Below are positions 33,625 to 42,842 of a DNA stretch of 64,000 nucleotides, in pieces (the first letter of the stretch is position 1; each line of letters opens with the position of its first letter). Source of the stretch: Paenibacillus ginsengarvi (GTDB taxonomy: Bacteria; Bacillota; Bacilli; Paenibacillales; NBRC-103111); contig NZ_RBAH01000017.1 in assembly GCF_003626695.1 (NCBI RefSeq), forward strand, positions 62,001 through 126,000. Direction: 5' to 3'. The position numbers and the translations under genes were made by a program. The notes beneath the pieces are model-generated. The model was not told the DNA's origin and made no database searches. It saw only the letters and a program-made list of their open reading frames with translations.

Positions 33625-34038
33625 ATGCACCAGATAAAACCGGGCGACAAAGGATTAAACCGCTTTTTCGGGCCGCTGGAAGCCAAAATTATGGACATTG
33701 TGTGGTCCGCGGACGAAAGCTCCATTCGGGATGTTCAGAGCAGACTTGCTCTCGATAAAAACGTCAATTTCAATACCGTCATGACCGTCATGAACCGGCT
33801 GGCCGATAAAAACATGCTTGCCAAACGAACCGAAGGCAGACTAACGCTGTACCGCGCCGTATTGTCCAAAGAGCAGTTTCTCGTCAGCCGCTCCAAGGAG
33901 CTTACGCTGGAGCTTGTCGACGAGCTCGGTCCTTTGGCGGTCCATCATATGCTGGACGTGCTGGAGGAAGCGGACCCGCTGCTGCTGGACAAGCTGGAGC
34001 GGAAAATCCGGGCGATGAAGACGGGGGCTGAACCATGA
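33625..34038 (+). CDS. BlaI/MecI/CopY family repressor
   Basis: A 137-residue winged-helix repressor with FFGPLEAKIMDIVW, FNTVMTVMNRLADKNMLAKRTEGRLTLY, and a C-terminal dimerisation helix region. These proteins are inactivated by cleavage by an M56 peptidase. The ATG at 33625 follows GAGGTGG; the in-frame GTG at 33616 is inside this site. The stop overlaps the start of the M56 gene by 4 bp. The absence of a beta-lactamase gene shows that the system is not the classical resistance operon. Confidence 0.9.
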   Translation: MHQIKPGDKGLNRFFGPLEAKIMDIVWSADESSIRDVQSRLALDKNVNFNTVMTVMNRLADKNMLAKRTEGRLTLYRAVLSKEQFLVSRSKELTLELVDELGPLAVHHMLDVLEEADPLLLDKLERKIRAMKTGAEP

Positions 34039-34892
34039 ACTGGAACCTTCGGTCCAGACGCCTGTTCTGGACGTCGACGCTTTTCGCCGGCCTTCTGCTT
34101 GCGCAGATGGTCACTTATATGCTGCAGACGGTGATTGAACTAAATCTCGGCCTGAATGTATTTACCGCTTGCCACGGACTGCTGACAGCGCTAGGTTTGC
34201 CCGCGCTTGCCTATTTGCTGGATGCGCTCGTCGTCTATACGCTTGTTTCCGCGATATGGAAGACAGCGGCACAGGTTCTGTCCACACGCAAAGCACGCAA
34301 GCGGTTCCTGCGCCTTGCCGATACTAAAAAGACGGAGGAACTGCGCCGAAGGTTCGCCTGGTCCGAACCGCTCGAATTGGCCGTTATCCGCCACCCGTCT
34401 TCGATGGCGTTTACGATGGGTCTGTACCGGCCGCTTATCGTTTTGTCCAGCGGATTACTGGAGCTGCTGAGCGATCGCGAGCTCGAAGCGGTTATCCGCC
34501 ACGAACGGCATCATCAGCTATCTCGCGATCCGCTCGTTTCGTTTTTGCTCGAGCTGTTCGCTTCGGTGTTTTCGTATTTGCCGATCCTTAGATGGACGAG
34601 CGGCCAGCACCGCATAGCAAGAGAAGTGGTGGCGGATCAGTACGCCACTGCATGTATGGGCACGTTCGAGTTTTTGGCCGGCGCCCTGCTGAAGCTCGCA
34701 CGCTCCGCAGCTCCGGCCCGCAAGCCGTTCTCGTATTCGTCCTTCGCGGAAACTTCAATCAACTGCCGCATTATGCAAATGGTCGATCCGGAAGCCGGAC
34801 CGCCGCTGCGGATGCCTCTGCGTCTGGCGGCGCTATCCGCTGGCGTCACCGCTTTGCTGACGGCCGCTTTTTGCGCCGGACTGCTGCATTAA
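34035..34892 (+). CDS. M56 family (BlaR1-like) membrane zinc peptidase
   Basis: A 285-residue membrane protein with helices at about 12-32, 45-75, 175-190 and 262-282. It has the zinc motif HERHH (HExxH) in EAVIRHERHHQLSRDP and the downstream DQYAT segment. It lacks the extracellular penicillin-binding sensor domain of BlaR1, so the signal must be sensed by another part or partner. It should cleave the co-encoded BlaI-type repressor. A short terminator follows. Confidence 0.88.
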   Translation: MNWNLRSRRLFWTSTLFAGLLLAQMVTYMLQTVIELNLGLNVFTACHGLLTALGLPALAYLLDALVVYTLVSAIWKTAAQVLSTRKARKRFLRLADTKKTEELRRRFAWSEPLELAVIRHPSSMAFTMGLYRPLIVLSSGLLELLSDRELEAVIRHERHHQLSRDPLVSFLLELFASVFSYLPILRWTSGQHRIAREVVADQYATACMGTFEFLAGALLKLARSAAPARKPFSYSSFAETSINCRIMQMVDPEAGPPLRMPLRLAALSAGVTALLTAAFCAGLLH

Positions 34893-34900
34893 TGTCATCA

Positions 34901-34923
34901 CCGCCGAGCCGGCGGATTTTTTT
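34901..34923 (+). terminator. Terminator after the M56 gene
   Basis: CCGCC / GGCGG form a short GC stem with a 5-nt loop, followed by ATTTTTTTT. The stem is short but the T run is strong. Confidence 0.55.
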
Positions 34924-34932
34924 CGAGCCTAT

Positions 34933-34951
34933 ACACTACAAAATGTAGTGT
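34933..34951 (+). promoter_or_regulatory. Second BlaI-type operator
   Basis: ACACTACAAAATGTAGTGT is a perfect 8-bp inverted repeat with a 3-bp centre. It has the same arms and spacing as the site before blaI (33594-33612). It lies 20 bp before the DUF3105 gene, which therefore probably belongs to the regulon. Confidence 0.8.
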
Positions 34952-34971
34952 GAAATCAAGGAGGTAGCCTG

Positions 34972-35565
34972 ATGAGCAGCCAAGCACCGAAACAAACCCG
35001 TACAACCGCCAAGGCGGCAAACAAAAGGAGCAGCGCCGCCGACAAAGCCGGCAAAGCGAAGAAGCGCCGAACGATAGCCAAAATCGGCTGGATCGGGGGA
35101 GCCGCCCTGCTTATAGCCGCTATCGCCGTCGCTGTGGCGAATCGCCCTCCGAAGCCCGGCGAAAAAGTCGAAGTCATGGCCGATCAAACGCATATCGCCA
35201 CCGTCACCTCGCCGCACAAACCATACAACAGCGATCCTCCGACTAGCGGCCAGCATGTGCCCTACATTGCCCCCTGGGGCGTTCACAAGGAGCCGCTGCC
35301 GAAAGAGCTGCTCGTGCACAATCTGGAAGATTCCGGCGTCGTTCTGTATTACAGCAAAGATGCGGACCCGGATACGGTCGAGAAGCTGGAGACGATCGTC
35401 AAGCGGTACTCGAAGCACGTCCTGGTCAATCCGTACCCGGACATGACGAACCCGATTACACTTACTGCCTGGGGGCGGATCGACCGGCTGGACGGATTCG
35501 ACGAGAACCGGATCGTCGCTTTTATCGATGCGTACAAAGGAATCGATCACCATCCGCGGAGTTAA
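34972..35565 (+). CDS. DUF3105 family membrane-anchored protein
   Basis: A 197-residue protein with a Lys/Arg-rich cytoplasmic start, one transmembrane helix (about 38-58) and an extracellular domain. The DUF3105 motifs are NSDPPTSGQHVPYIAPWGVH, LVHNLEDSGVVLYY and LTAWGRIDRLDGFDE. The family function is unknown. CAAGGAGG precedes the ATG. The operator upstream is the same as that of the blaI-like gene, so this protein may be the output of that sensing system. Confidence 0.87.
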   Translation: MSSQAPKQTRTTAKAANKRSSAADKAGKAKKRRTIAKIGWIGGAALLIAAIAVAVANRPPKPGEKVEVMADQTHIATVTSPHKPYNSDPPTSGQHVPYIAPWGVHKEPLPKELLVHNLEDSGVVLYYSKDADPDTVEKLETIVKRYSKHVLVNPYPDMTNPITLTAWGRIDRLDGFDENRIVAFIDAYKGIDHHPRS

Positions 35566-35608
35566 TAAGCTTCAGTTCCTTTTCACTCAGGCCGGCACCA
35601 TTAAGCCA

Positions 35609-35802
35609 GCAATAACGGAACCGCCAGTTCCGTTATTGCCGCTCCGCGAGCCTATTAGGTTTGCATAGAGGAAGCCGTACTTCCTCTATTGCTCCATTTA
35701 CCCGGCTTCCCACGGACTATCGGCGGCGTTAACGGAACTTTTGCTTCCGTTAACACCCCCATCAGCAGTGTTCCTCCAGCTATAGGGGAACTTTCACTTC
35801 CG
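35609..35802. repeat. Cluster of four short hairpin repeats in a gene-free stretch (35566-35922)
   Basis: Four hairpins lie close together. The first has stem GCAATAACGGAAC (35609-35621/35627-35639). The second has TAGAGGAA (35666-35673/35681-35688). The third has GTTAACGGAA (35728-35737/35745-35754). The fourth has the core GGAACTTTCACTTCC (35788-35802). All share GGAA/TTCC arms. The same family appears at the window start and upstream of leuS. No gene was seen in this 357-bp gap. Confidence 0.6.
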
Positions 35803-35872
35803 CTTCCCTGCCCTAGCCAGCTTCGATCCTGGTTCACTTGAACGTTTTAGCGAACTCCCTTATATTCAATAA

Positions 35873-35897
35873 GCCCCGCTCCGAGCCGGAACGGGGC
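35873..35897 (-). terminator. Probable terminator after the VanZ/RDD gene
   Basis: GCCCCG / CGGGGC stem around a 13-nt loop, followed on the minus strand by TTATTGAAT. It is 26 bp beyond the stop codon. Confidence 0.5.
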
Positions 35898-35922
35898 ACT
35901 AGGCGTTTATGCTGACCCATCG

Positions 35923-37005
35923 CTAAAAAATACCGTGCTTCGTTCCGCTCCACCGTTCGTAAAACAGGATTTTGTCTCTGCTGAGCAGTCGCAGGCCGAG
36001 GTGAATCGCAAAAGCGATATCGACACAGGCGGTCGTGCCAAGACAAAGCGCGAGCAGAAGCGGCGGGGCGTCATGAGCTGCGCCCCATACGAATAGGGCG
36101 TGCAAACCGGCGATTCCTCCGTACAGCACCCCGTAGCGGATCAGCAGCTCTTTGAGCGATACCCGCTCTCCCTGGCCTTTGACGCGGATACGGACGATCG
36201 CTTTGCCAAGCGTGCGTCCATTTGTAAGGTAAGGCAGCACGATAAAGTACAGCAGGCATACGATCGCATAGATACGCAAATCTCCGCTTCGCATAAACAG
36301 GAGCGCAGCGGGAAACAGCACTAGCAAATCAAGCTGAAGCGCGATCCACCGCCTGGTCAGCCCGACCTTTTCGGACTTGAGATCCACCTTCTCGTCGAGC
36401 TTTGCCGCAGGCGGCAATATCCGCATGAGCAGCGGAGCGGCCGCATAACCGAGCAGGCCTCCCAGCGTATTCAGCATCAGGTCGTCGACATCGAACAGCC
36501 GGTACGGACATTCATAGATGCCGTACAATCCGGTAACCTGGGTAATTTCGAACAAAAGCGACAGTGCGAAGGCAGCGACGGCGGACCCAATCAAGCCGAA
36601 GCGGAAGTAATAACGCAAGTACACGCCCAGAGGAACGAGCAGTATTACATTAAATACCGCCTGCAAAAACGCCCTCTCCCTGAACAAAAGCAGGTAGGTC
36701 GACGGAGCGCCGAGCTGTACGCCCGTTTCCTTCAGGAAATCGCGGACAAACTGGAACGGCACAAGCGACATATACGCCTCTCGCAGCATGTCGCACGTAT
36801 TCCGCGTAGCCGGAAGCGGCAATATGACAAGGTACAGGGCGGTCAGCAAATAAAGCAGAAGCGAATAAATGACGATGACGCGAATTTTGTTCACATACCC
36901 GTATTTGCGGTACTGTACGATCAAAAACGGCAGCGTGAACAGAAAAGCCAGGAACGGAAACGTTAAAAAGGCATAACGGATCGGAAGCAAATAAGCATAC
37001 AGCAT
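35923..37005 (-). CDS. VanZ family/RDD family fusion membrane protein
   Basis: A 360-residue polytopic membrane protein. The N-terminal half is VanZ-like, with FNVILLVPLGVYLRYYF, LLFEITQVTGLYG and FDVDDLMLNTLGGLLGY. The C-terminal half is an RDD domain: RRWIALQLDLLVLFPAALLF has the Arg and Asp, and TNGRTLGKAIVRIRVKG is the second RDD motif. VanZ-type proteins are linked to glycopeptide or membrane phenotypes, but no Van operon is present. The gene stands alone with ATG at 37005. Confidence 0.85.
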   Translation of the reverse strand: MLYAYLLPIRYAFLTFPFLAFLFTLPFLIVQYRKYGYVNKIRVIVIYSLLLYLLTALYLVILPLPATRNTCDMLREAYMSLVPFQFVRDFLKETGVQLGAPSTYLLLFRERAFLQAVFNVILLVPLGVYLRYYFRFGLIGSAVAAFALSLLFEITQVTGLYGIYECPYRLFDVDDLMLNTLGGLLGYAAAPLLMRILPPAAKLDEKVDLKSEKVGLTRRWIALQLDLLVLFPAALLFMRSGDLRIYAIVCLLYFIVLPYLTNGRTLGKAIVRIRVKGQGERVSLKELLIRYGVLYGGIAGLHALFVWGAAHDAPPLLLALCLGTTACVDIAFAIHLGLRLLSRDKILFYERWSGTKHGIF

Positions 37006-37159
37006 AAACGCAGGTTCACTCCAACATCGGAAGATAAGGTTCCATTTTCTTATTCCTATTATGAATCAAAAGAGGCGTTTGTCCAAATTGCCGCCCGCGG
37101 GCCGAGGAAGTCTACTCCATTTTGATCACAGTCTGACGCTTGTCACTTCAATGCTTTTA

Positions 37160-40075
37160 CTATCCAAGCTCTACCCGCTCCAACTCCAGTTCGTACCCGT
37201 CGGGCGCAGCGATCGACAGGTCCAGTCCAGGCGGCGTCTCGACGCGAAGGCGTAGCTTTCCGCTCGCCCGGTCAGCGTGCCAGCTCACATCGATTCGACC
37301 GAGTCCCGGGAGGGGAACCGTACCCTTGGCCCAGGCCAGTCCCGCCGGATTAGGTTCGATCGCCACCTTCGTCCAGCCCGGATTCAGTCCGCGCACACCG
37401 AGGATATACGCTCCGAGGAAATAGCCCGGGCCTGCCGACCAGGCGTGGCAATGGCTGCGCGTAAGCTCGCTCGGATGGTTGCGCCTCTCCAGCGGTCGCG
37501 GATACATCTCCCAACATGTCGTTGCGTCGTGCTCGATCATGCTTCCGTACTGCGTGCGGATGTCTTCCAGCATGATGTCGATCCGGCCCAGCTTGGCCAG
37601 CGCTTCATGATAGAAAAACGACATAAACGGGCTGCCGATCTGCACGAACTCGGCGGGAGGCTCGGCGATGTAACGTTCCAGGCGGCGTTTGCGCTCGTCT
37701 TCGGCGATATCGCACAGATAGGCGACGACCTGCGTCTGCATGCTAAAGACGCTGGATACTCTGCCGTCGGCGTGAATGCAGTCCACGTAAGCGCCACGTT
37801 CCTCCGACCATAAATGGGCGTTGATCGCCGCTTTCAAGGCGTCTGCGCGGGCGAGCAGCCGGTCGGCGCCAGCCGGGTCGGTTTCTTCCGCGATCCGCGC
37901 GGCCGAACGAAGCGCCTTCACGAAAAATAGGTTCTGGTGCGTCACGACGCCGTCTCTCGGCTGATCGATCGGAGCCCAGTCGAGCAAATTCCATGCCTTG
38001 ATATGCAGCAAGCCGCGTTCGTCCAGCTTTTCCGCGAAATGATCGAGCGTACTGCGTACGCTAGGCCAGATTTGCTCGGCAAAGCCGCGGTCGCCGCTAA
38101 ATTCATACAGCTCCAGACAGGCGATCGCCCAGAAAAAGGTCCAATTCGGTATGACGCTGTTCCAGCCGCTCGGCACCTGATCGGCATACAACGGCGTTTG
38201 GAATTGCGAGCCGGGTACGAGCCGCAGACATCGCTTGACGATGGCATCGTCGCCGAACACGTAATAATTGACGAGCGCTTCGTTACGGGCATCGCCTACC
38301 CAGAACGCCTGCTCGAAAGCCGGACAATCGACGAACGTGTCTTCCATGCACAGCCGGGTCGTATGCTTGCTAATTTCCCAGATGTCGTTAAGCAGCGCAT
38401 CCGAGCTGCGGAACCGGCCGATTTCGGCGACGGCAAAGCTGCTTTGCAGCATGGAGAGGCGGTGTAACCTGGCCGGCGAAACAGCGTTTCTCACGACGAC
38501 CATCAAGTAGCGGAAGCCGCGGCGGACGAGAGAAGAATACGTTTGGCGGCCTTCCCGGCAGACGTACCTCATCGTATTGTCCAATTCGAAAGTATCCTGT
38601 CTCCAGCCGTTCTCCATAAATTCCAATCCGTAAAAATCGAGTATCGTACCGGCGGAAGCCGCTACATCGAGCTCGATATAACTGGTATATTCTTTGCCGA
38701 AATCGATGATCAGCTCCGTGTCCTCGCCGGGATAAACAGGGACGGCGGCAGCCGCGCCATTAGCAACGACGGCCTGCTGGAGCGAATAAGGGACCGGTAA
38801 GCGGACGGCTTGCGTCGTCCAGATGCACCTGCTGAACACATCGTCCCGGCTGACATATCGGTTGTCCACCGGACGTAAGCTACCGGAGAACTCGGATAAG
38901 TCTGCCGCCGAACGGATCGATTTGGCCCGGTCGTAATCCGGATGGGATTCATCGAGCGGACGCACCGGCTGGTGATCGATAATCTCGATAAAATCGTACG
39001 GCCCTAGCGTAACAAACGGAGAGTGGCTCTCCGTATTCGTACCGGCCACATCGGCAAGAGGAGAAATGATCTCGAACGGTTCCTTGCAATCGATCCCGAA
39101 GTGGAAGCCGTGCCCATGAATCGTTCCTTTTAAGGCAAGCATCAGGAAGTTGTCGCCCCGCTGCAGCTCGATGTCGAGAAAACGCTTCGGTTTTTCTCCG
39201 TAAAAGTCCGAATCCGGATACCAGACGCCGTTTAAGCTGCACGACCCGGGCAAACGCCCGTTGTCGACGATGCCGATCGTCGCGCGCGCGGCTGTGGACG
39301 TCCGGATGACCATAGCCAAGTAACCGTAGAAGCGGACATTGTTGGCATGATGCTCGCTAGACGGTACGAAATGATTCCGCAAGTCCAGCACGACGCCCCA
39401 TGTTCTCGGCTTCACCCGGCTCAAGCTTTCGACCCGTACCGGGTAGACGGGCTCCTCGGTCAGGGGCGGAATATCCCGCTCGATCAGCCGCGTCCACGGC
39501 TCCATGCCGACGGGACCGATGACGGAGGCGTTGTCCCAGGCTGTATCGTCGAACCCTGTGGCGGTCCAGCCTTCGTTCCAGTCTGCGGCATCGTATACTT
39601 CGGTAAATGGAAGCTGGCACGAAATGCGCGGAGAACGCGAATCGAAACCGGTATGGAGGGAGGTTGTCCAGGTGTTGTCCGTTGCCGCGATAATCGTCCG
39701 ACTCCCCTCGCTATCGCTGGATTCGATCTGGACCAGCAGCCCGCCCCTTCCGCGCAAATATTGGAACGTCGGGACCCCGTAATGCATCACCAGCACCGCA
39801 GCCGTATTGACCTCCCCCAGGCGAAGCAGATGCCCGATCTCGTACTCGTCATAAGCGAGTTCGAAAGGCCACGAGCGAACCGGCCCCCGTCCTACAGCGG
39901 CACCGTTCACATATAAAACGTAACGGGAATCCGCGGTTATTTTCAAGCGGACCGGTCCTGTTGTTCCTTCCGAAGGCAAAGGAAACGGCTTGCGAAAGCA
40001 GCGCCATTCGTTCCGGGGGCTCTCCTCTCCTCCGGACCATATCCAGCTGGCTTCCCAGCCTGCATTTGGCTTCAT
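37160..40075 (-). CDS. Alpha-L-rhamnosidase-type hydrolase (GH78)
   Basis: A 971-residue intracellular six-hairpin glycosidase. The N-terminal domains contain EASWIWSGGEESPRNEW and SRYVLYVNGAAVGRGPVRSWP, a carbohydrate-binding fold common in rhamnosidases. The (alpha/alpha)6 region includes DTFVDCPAFEQAFWVGDARNE, the GH78 catalytic segment with acidic residues, and WNLLDWAP and TTCWEMYP. The ATG at 40075 follows AAGGAGG at 12 bases; the upstream extension has none. There is no signal peptide. The divergent AraC gene 125 bp away is its likely regulator. The precise sugar is not certain. Confidence 0.85.
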   Translation of the reverse strand: MKPNAGWEASWIWSGGEESPRNEWRCFRKPFPLPSEGTTGPVRLKITADSRYVLYVNGAAVGRGPVRSWPFELAYDEYEIGHLLRLGEVNTAAVLVMHYGVPTFQYLRGRGGLLVQIESSDSEGSRTIIAATDNTWTTSLHTGFDSRSPRISCQLPFTEVYDAADWNEGWTATGFDDTAWDNASVIGPVGMEPWTRLIERDIPPLTEEPVYPVRVESLSRVKPRTWGVVLDLRNHFVPSSEHHANNVRFYGYLAMVIRTSTAARATIGIVDNGRLPGSCSLNGVWYPDSDFYGEKPKRFLDIELQRGDNFLMLALKGTIHGHGFHFGIDCKEPFEIISPLADVAGTNTESHSPFVTLGPYDFIEIIDHQPVRPLDESHPDYDRAKSIRSAADLSEFSGSLRPVDNRYVSRDDVFSRCIWTTQAVRLPVPYSLQQAVVANGAAAAVPVYPGEDTELIIDFGKEYTSYIELDVAASAGTILDFYGLEFMENGWRQDTFELDNTMRYVCREGRQTYSSLVRRGFRYLMVVVRNAVSPARLHRLSMLQSSFAVAEIGRFRSSDALLNDIWEISKHTTRLCMEDTFVDCPAFEQAFWVGDARNEALVNYYVFGDDAIVKRCLRLVPGSQFQTPLYADQVPSGWNSVIPNWTFFWAIACLELYEFSGDRGFAEQIWPSVRSTLDHFAEKLDERGLLHIKAWNLLDWAPIDQPRDGVVTHQNLFFVKALRSAARIAEETDPAGADRLLARADALKAAINAHLWSEERGAYVDCIHADGRVSSVFSMQTQVVAYLCDIAEDERKRRLERYIAEPPAEFVQIGSPFMSFFYHEALAKLGRIDIMLEDIRTQYGSMIEHDATTCWEMYPRPLERRNHPSELTRSHCHAWSAGPGYFLGAYILGVRGLNPGWTKVAIEPNPAGLAWAKGTVPLPGLGRIDVSWHADRASGKLRLRVETPPGLDLSIAAPDGYELELERVELG

Positions 40076-40199
40076 ATGTCGGGTAAACCTCCTTGGTTTG
40101 CGAATCTGTTTGGGTATAGTATAATTCAGGAACAAACCGCTATGGGGTAGCTAGAAGGACATATTATGGGGTCAAATCGGACAAAAGGAGAGCGAATTT

Positions 40200-41084
40200 A
40201 TGAGCGTTAAGCAGATTGTGCAAACGATCCCGCTAAGTTTATATATAACGGATGAGACGCCGATTCACATCAATCGGGTATCCGAGTCGTTCGAGCTGGC
40301 CGAGCATACCCATGAGTTCGTGGAAATCAATTATGTCGGTGAGGGAAGCGGCTTCCATCGGATCGAAGGGTTGTCGCTGCCGGTGGCAAAAGGAGACGTG
40401 TTCTTTCTCCCGCCCGGGGTGTCGCATGTGTTTCGTCCCGCCCACGCGCAGCCGAAGCGCAAACATTTGATCGTATACAATATTTTGTTCAGCACCGCGT
40501 TTACGCGCAAGCTGGAGCCGTTTTTTGCGGATGACGAAGCCGTGCTCCGCTTCCTTAGATCGCCGTATCCGGATCAGACCTGGCTTCATTGCCAAGATGC
40601 GGACGGCACGTTCCAGTCGATCGTTTACACGCTATTCGAGGAGTTCGTGAGGAAACGTCCCGACCATCTGCAGGTGATGCGCTCGGAGGTCATCCGGCTG
40701 CTCCTCCATTTGCGCCACTCTCAGCTAAGAACGCCGCCTGCCGGGGAGCCCGCGCCGCTGGACGATCCGCTGGAGCATCTGCTTGACCGGATCAAGGAAA
40801 GGACGGCCGAGCCTCCGGCCATTCAGGAGCTTGCAGCCGAGGCAGGACTGAGCGAGAGGCAGTTCCGCCGAAGATTCGAAGCGCGCACCGGGATGACTTA
40901 TACCGAATATGTGCAGAAGCTGCGAATGGAGCTGGTATGCAAGCTGCTTGCCTCGACCAGCGATACGATTGCCTCGATTGCATGGAAGGCAGGGTACAAG
41001 GACATTAAATTTTTCAATCGGCTGTTCAAAAAGCTCATTGGCGCAACGCCAACGGAATACCGCAAGATGAAAGCGCGGTTGTAG
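40200..41084 (+). CDS. AraC-family transcriptional regulator
   Basis: A 294-residue regulator with a cupin N-terminus (LAEHTHEFVEINYVGEGSG, AKGDVFFLPPGVSHVF) and a C-terminal double helix-turn-helix (AAEAGLSERQFRRRFEARTG, AGYKDIKFFNRLFKKLIG). AAAAGGAGAG precedes the ATG. The intergenic region it shares with the divergent GH78 gene contains TATAAT at 40120-40125. It probably activates the rhamnosidase gene on binding the sugar. Confidence 0.9.
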   Translation: MSVKQIVQTIPLSLYITDETPIHINRVSESFELAEHTHEFVEINYVGEGSGFHRIEGLSLPVAKGDVFFLPPGVSHVFRPAHAQPKRKHLIVYNILFSTAFTRKLEPFFADDEAVLRFLRSPYPDQTWLHCQDADGTFQSIVYTLFEEFVRKRPDHLQVMRSEVIRLLLHLRHSQLRTPPAGEPAPLDDPLEHLLDRIKERTAEPPAIQELAAEAGLSERQFRRRFEARTGMTYTEYVQKLRMELVCKLLASTSDTIASIAWKAGYKDIKFFNRLFKKLIGATPTEYRKMKARL

Positions 41085-41118
41085 CCGACTCTGGGCCGGC
41101 TAATCCGAAAAACAACAA

Positions 41119-41141
41119 AGGAGCCGCATAGCGCGACTCCT
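41119..41141 (-). terminator. tyrS terminator, shared with the AraC gene
   Basis: AGGAGCCGC / GCGACTCCT pair over 9 positions with one mismatch. On the minus strand TTTGTTGTTTTT follows. It lies between the two convergent genes. Confidence 0.65.
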
Positions 41142-41160
41142 CTCCAAAGCGGCGAACCGC

Positions 41161-42444
41161 TTATGCAAACCGGACCAGGTAATAATTCTTTTTGCCTCGC
41201 CGCAGTACGACATAACGGCCGTGCAGCCGGTGCCCGGCGCCGATAACGGTATCGATGCCGCTCATCCGCTCGCCGTTCACATAAACCGCCCCGCTCTCGA
41301 TATCCTGCTTCGCCTGACGCCGGGACGGCGCCGCTTTCGCCGCTACGAGCAGATCGATGAGGCCCGTTTCCGCGCCGTCCTCGAGAACGGTCGTTGGCAT
41401 GTCCTGAAGCGCCTCAACCAGCTCCTGCTCGCTGAGCGATGTTACATCGCCGGAGAACAGCGCCTCCGTAATCTTCTCCGCGCTCTCGACCGCCTCCTGC
41501 CCGTGCACAATACGGGTGACTTCCCGGGCCAGCTCTCGCTGGGCGGCGCGTTTTTCCGGCCGCTCCTTCACTTCGGCTTCCAGCTTGGCAATCTGTTCCC
41601 GCGACAGGAACGTGAAATATTTCAAAAACTTGACGACATCGTTATCGTCCGTATTGATCCAGAACTGATAGAACTGGTAGGCCGACGTTTTGCTGCGGTC
41701 GAGCCAGATCGCGCCGGATTCGGATTTGCCGAACTTTTTGCCGTCGCTTTTCGTGACAAGCGGCATCGTGATGCCGTAGGCGCCTTCGCCGCCCATTTTG
41801 CCGATCAGGTCGAGTCCGGCCGTAATATTGCCCCATTGGTCGCTGCCGCCGAGCTGGAGCGAGCAGTTATGCTCCTTGTTCAGCCTGTAGAAATCGTACG
41901 CCTGCAAAATCATATAGCTGAACTCGGTGAACGAGATGCCGTTCGCGAGACGCGAATCGACGGAGTCTTTGCCGAGCATGTAATTGACGGTAAAATGCTT
42001 GCCCACGTCGCGAAGGAACGAAATCGCGTCGAGCGGAGCGAGCCAGTCGTAGTTGCTCACCAGCCTGGCCGGGTTGTCCGGCTGATCGAAATCAAGAAAG
42101 CGGGACAACTGGCGCTTCAAGCTCTCCGTCCACTGTCCAACCGTATCCGCCGTATTCAGCGAGCGTTCCGTAGACCGTCCGCTAGGATCGCCGATAAGGC
42201 CCGTGCCTCCGCCGACGAGGGCGATCGAATGGTGGCCGGCGAGTTGGAACCGGCGCAGGCACAAAATCGGCAGCAGGCTGCCGATATGGAGACTGTCGGC
42301 CGTAGGGTCGAAGCCGCAGTACAGCACGACGCGTTCGCTATCCAGCTTCTTGCTCAGCCCTTCGCGATCGGTCACCTGATAAATGAGACCGCGGTATTCA
42401 AGATCTTCCAACAAATCCGCTTGCGTTACACGAGCTTCCGTCAA
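41161..42444 (-). CDS. tyrS: Tyrosyl-tRNA synthetase
   Basis: A 427-residue class I synthetase. The HIGH-type motif is DSLHIGSLLP and the KMSKS-type motif is KFGKSES. The tyrosine pocket shows YDFYRLNKEHNCSLQLGGSDQWGN. A C-terminal S4 RNA-binding domain ends the protein (SRRQAKQDIESGAVYVNGER). An upstream in-frame start would lie inside the T-box; the TTG at 42444 with AAGGAG eight bases upstream is preferred. Expression is controlled by the T-box leader just upstream. Confidence 0.95.
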   Translation of the reverse strand: MTEARVTQADLLEDLEYRGLIYQVTDREGLSKKLDSERVVLYCGFDPTADSLHIGSLLPILCLRRFQLAGHHSIALVGGGTGLIGDPSGRSTERSLNTADTVGQWTESLKRQLSRFLDFDQPDNPARLVSNYDWLAPLDAISFLRDVGKHFTVNYMLGKDSVDSRLANGISFTEFSYMILQAYDFYRLNKEHNCSLQLGGSDQWGNITAGLDLIGKMGGEGAYGITMPLVTKSDGKKFGKSESGAIWLDRSKTSAYQFYQFWINTDDNDVVKFLKYFTFLSREQIAKLEAEVKERPEKRAAQRELAREVTRIVHGQEAVESAEKITEALFSGDVTSLSEQELVEALQDMPTTVLEDGAETGLIDLLVAAKAAPSRRQAKQDIESGAVYVNGERMSGIDTVIGAGHRLHGRYVVLRRGKKNYYLVRFA

Positions 42445-42490
42445 ATTGCATCTCTCCTTCATATGGGGGCTTGGCGGCAACCGTTTCCGG

Positions 42491-42821
42491 AAAACAAAAA
42501 AGACCCGATCTGTTAAAAAACAGGGACGAGTCATCGCGGTACCACCCTAGTTGAAAATGTCTTTGGCGAGACATTTTCCGCTTGCATCGGATAACGGCCG
42601 ATCGTCCGTCCTCGCCTTCCGTTGACCGTGAAGAAGTCTTCGGTTTCGGCGGAGGATGCTCCGGGACGTAATTCACGATCGCCTGCGCGCCGGCTCGCAC
42701 CATTACCGCCGGTTCTCTGAGGCTGCCAAAACGATTCGCTACTGATTCCCATCCTTGCACGTATACTTTTTTCCGTGAGGCGCATGAACCTTTTATACCA
42801 TTTTCCGGCGGTTATTGTCAA
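42491..42821 (-). promoter_or_regulatory. Tyr-type T-box leader with promoter
   Basis: On the minus strand the promoter is TTGACA (42816-42821), 18 bp, TATAAA (42792-42797). The leader holds the stem I element AGAGAACCGG (about 42710-42719), a candidate UAC tyrosine specifier at 42668-42670 and the antiterminator AGGGTGGTACCGCG (42535-42548). A terminator hairpin ending in T6 follows (42491-42531). Uncharged tRNA-Tyr should stabilise readthrough into tyrS. The exact specifier is read by eye. Confidence 0.88.
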
Positions 42822-42842
42822 ACGACGCTTGAGCCGGCCAAT

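Noticed and set aside
33575..35565. Interpretation of the BlaI/M56 pair as a beta-lactam resistance operon
   Set aside because: No beta-lactamase or PBP gene is linked, and the M56 protein lacks the penicillin-binding sensor domain; the serine hydrolase at 48856 is 13 kb away without a matching operator.
41221..42516. Open frame of 431 codons opposite tyrS
   Set aside because: Antisense shadow of tyrS; no motif and no start signal.
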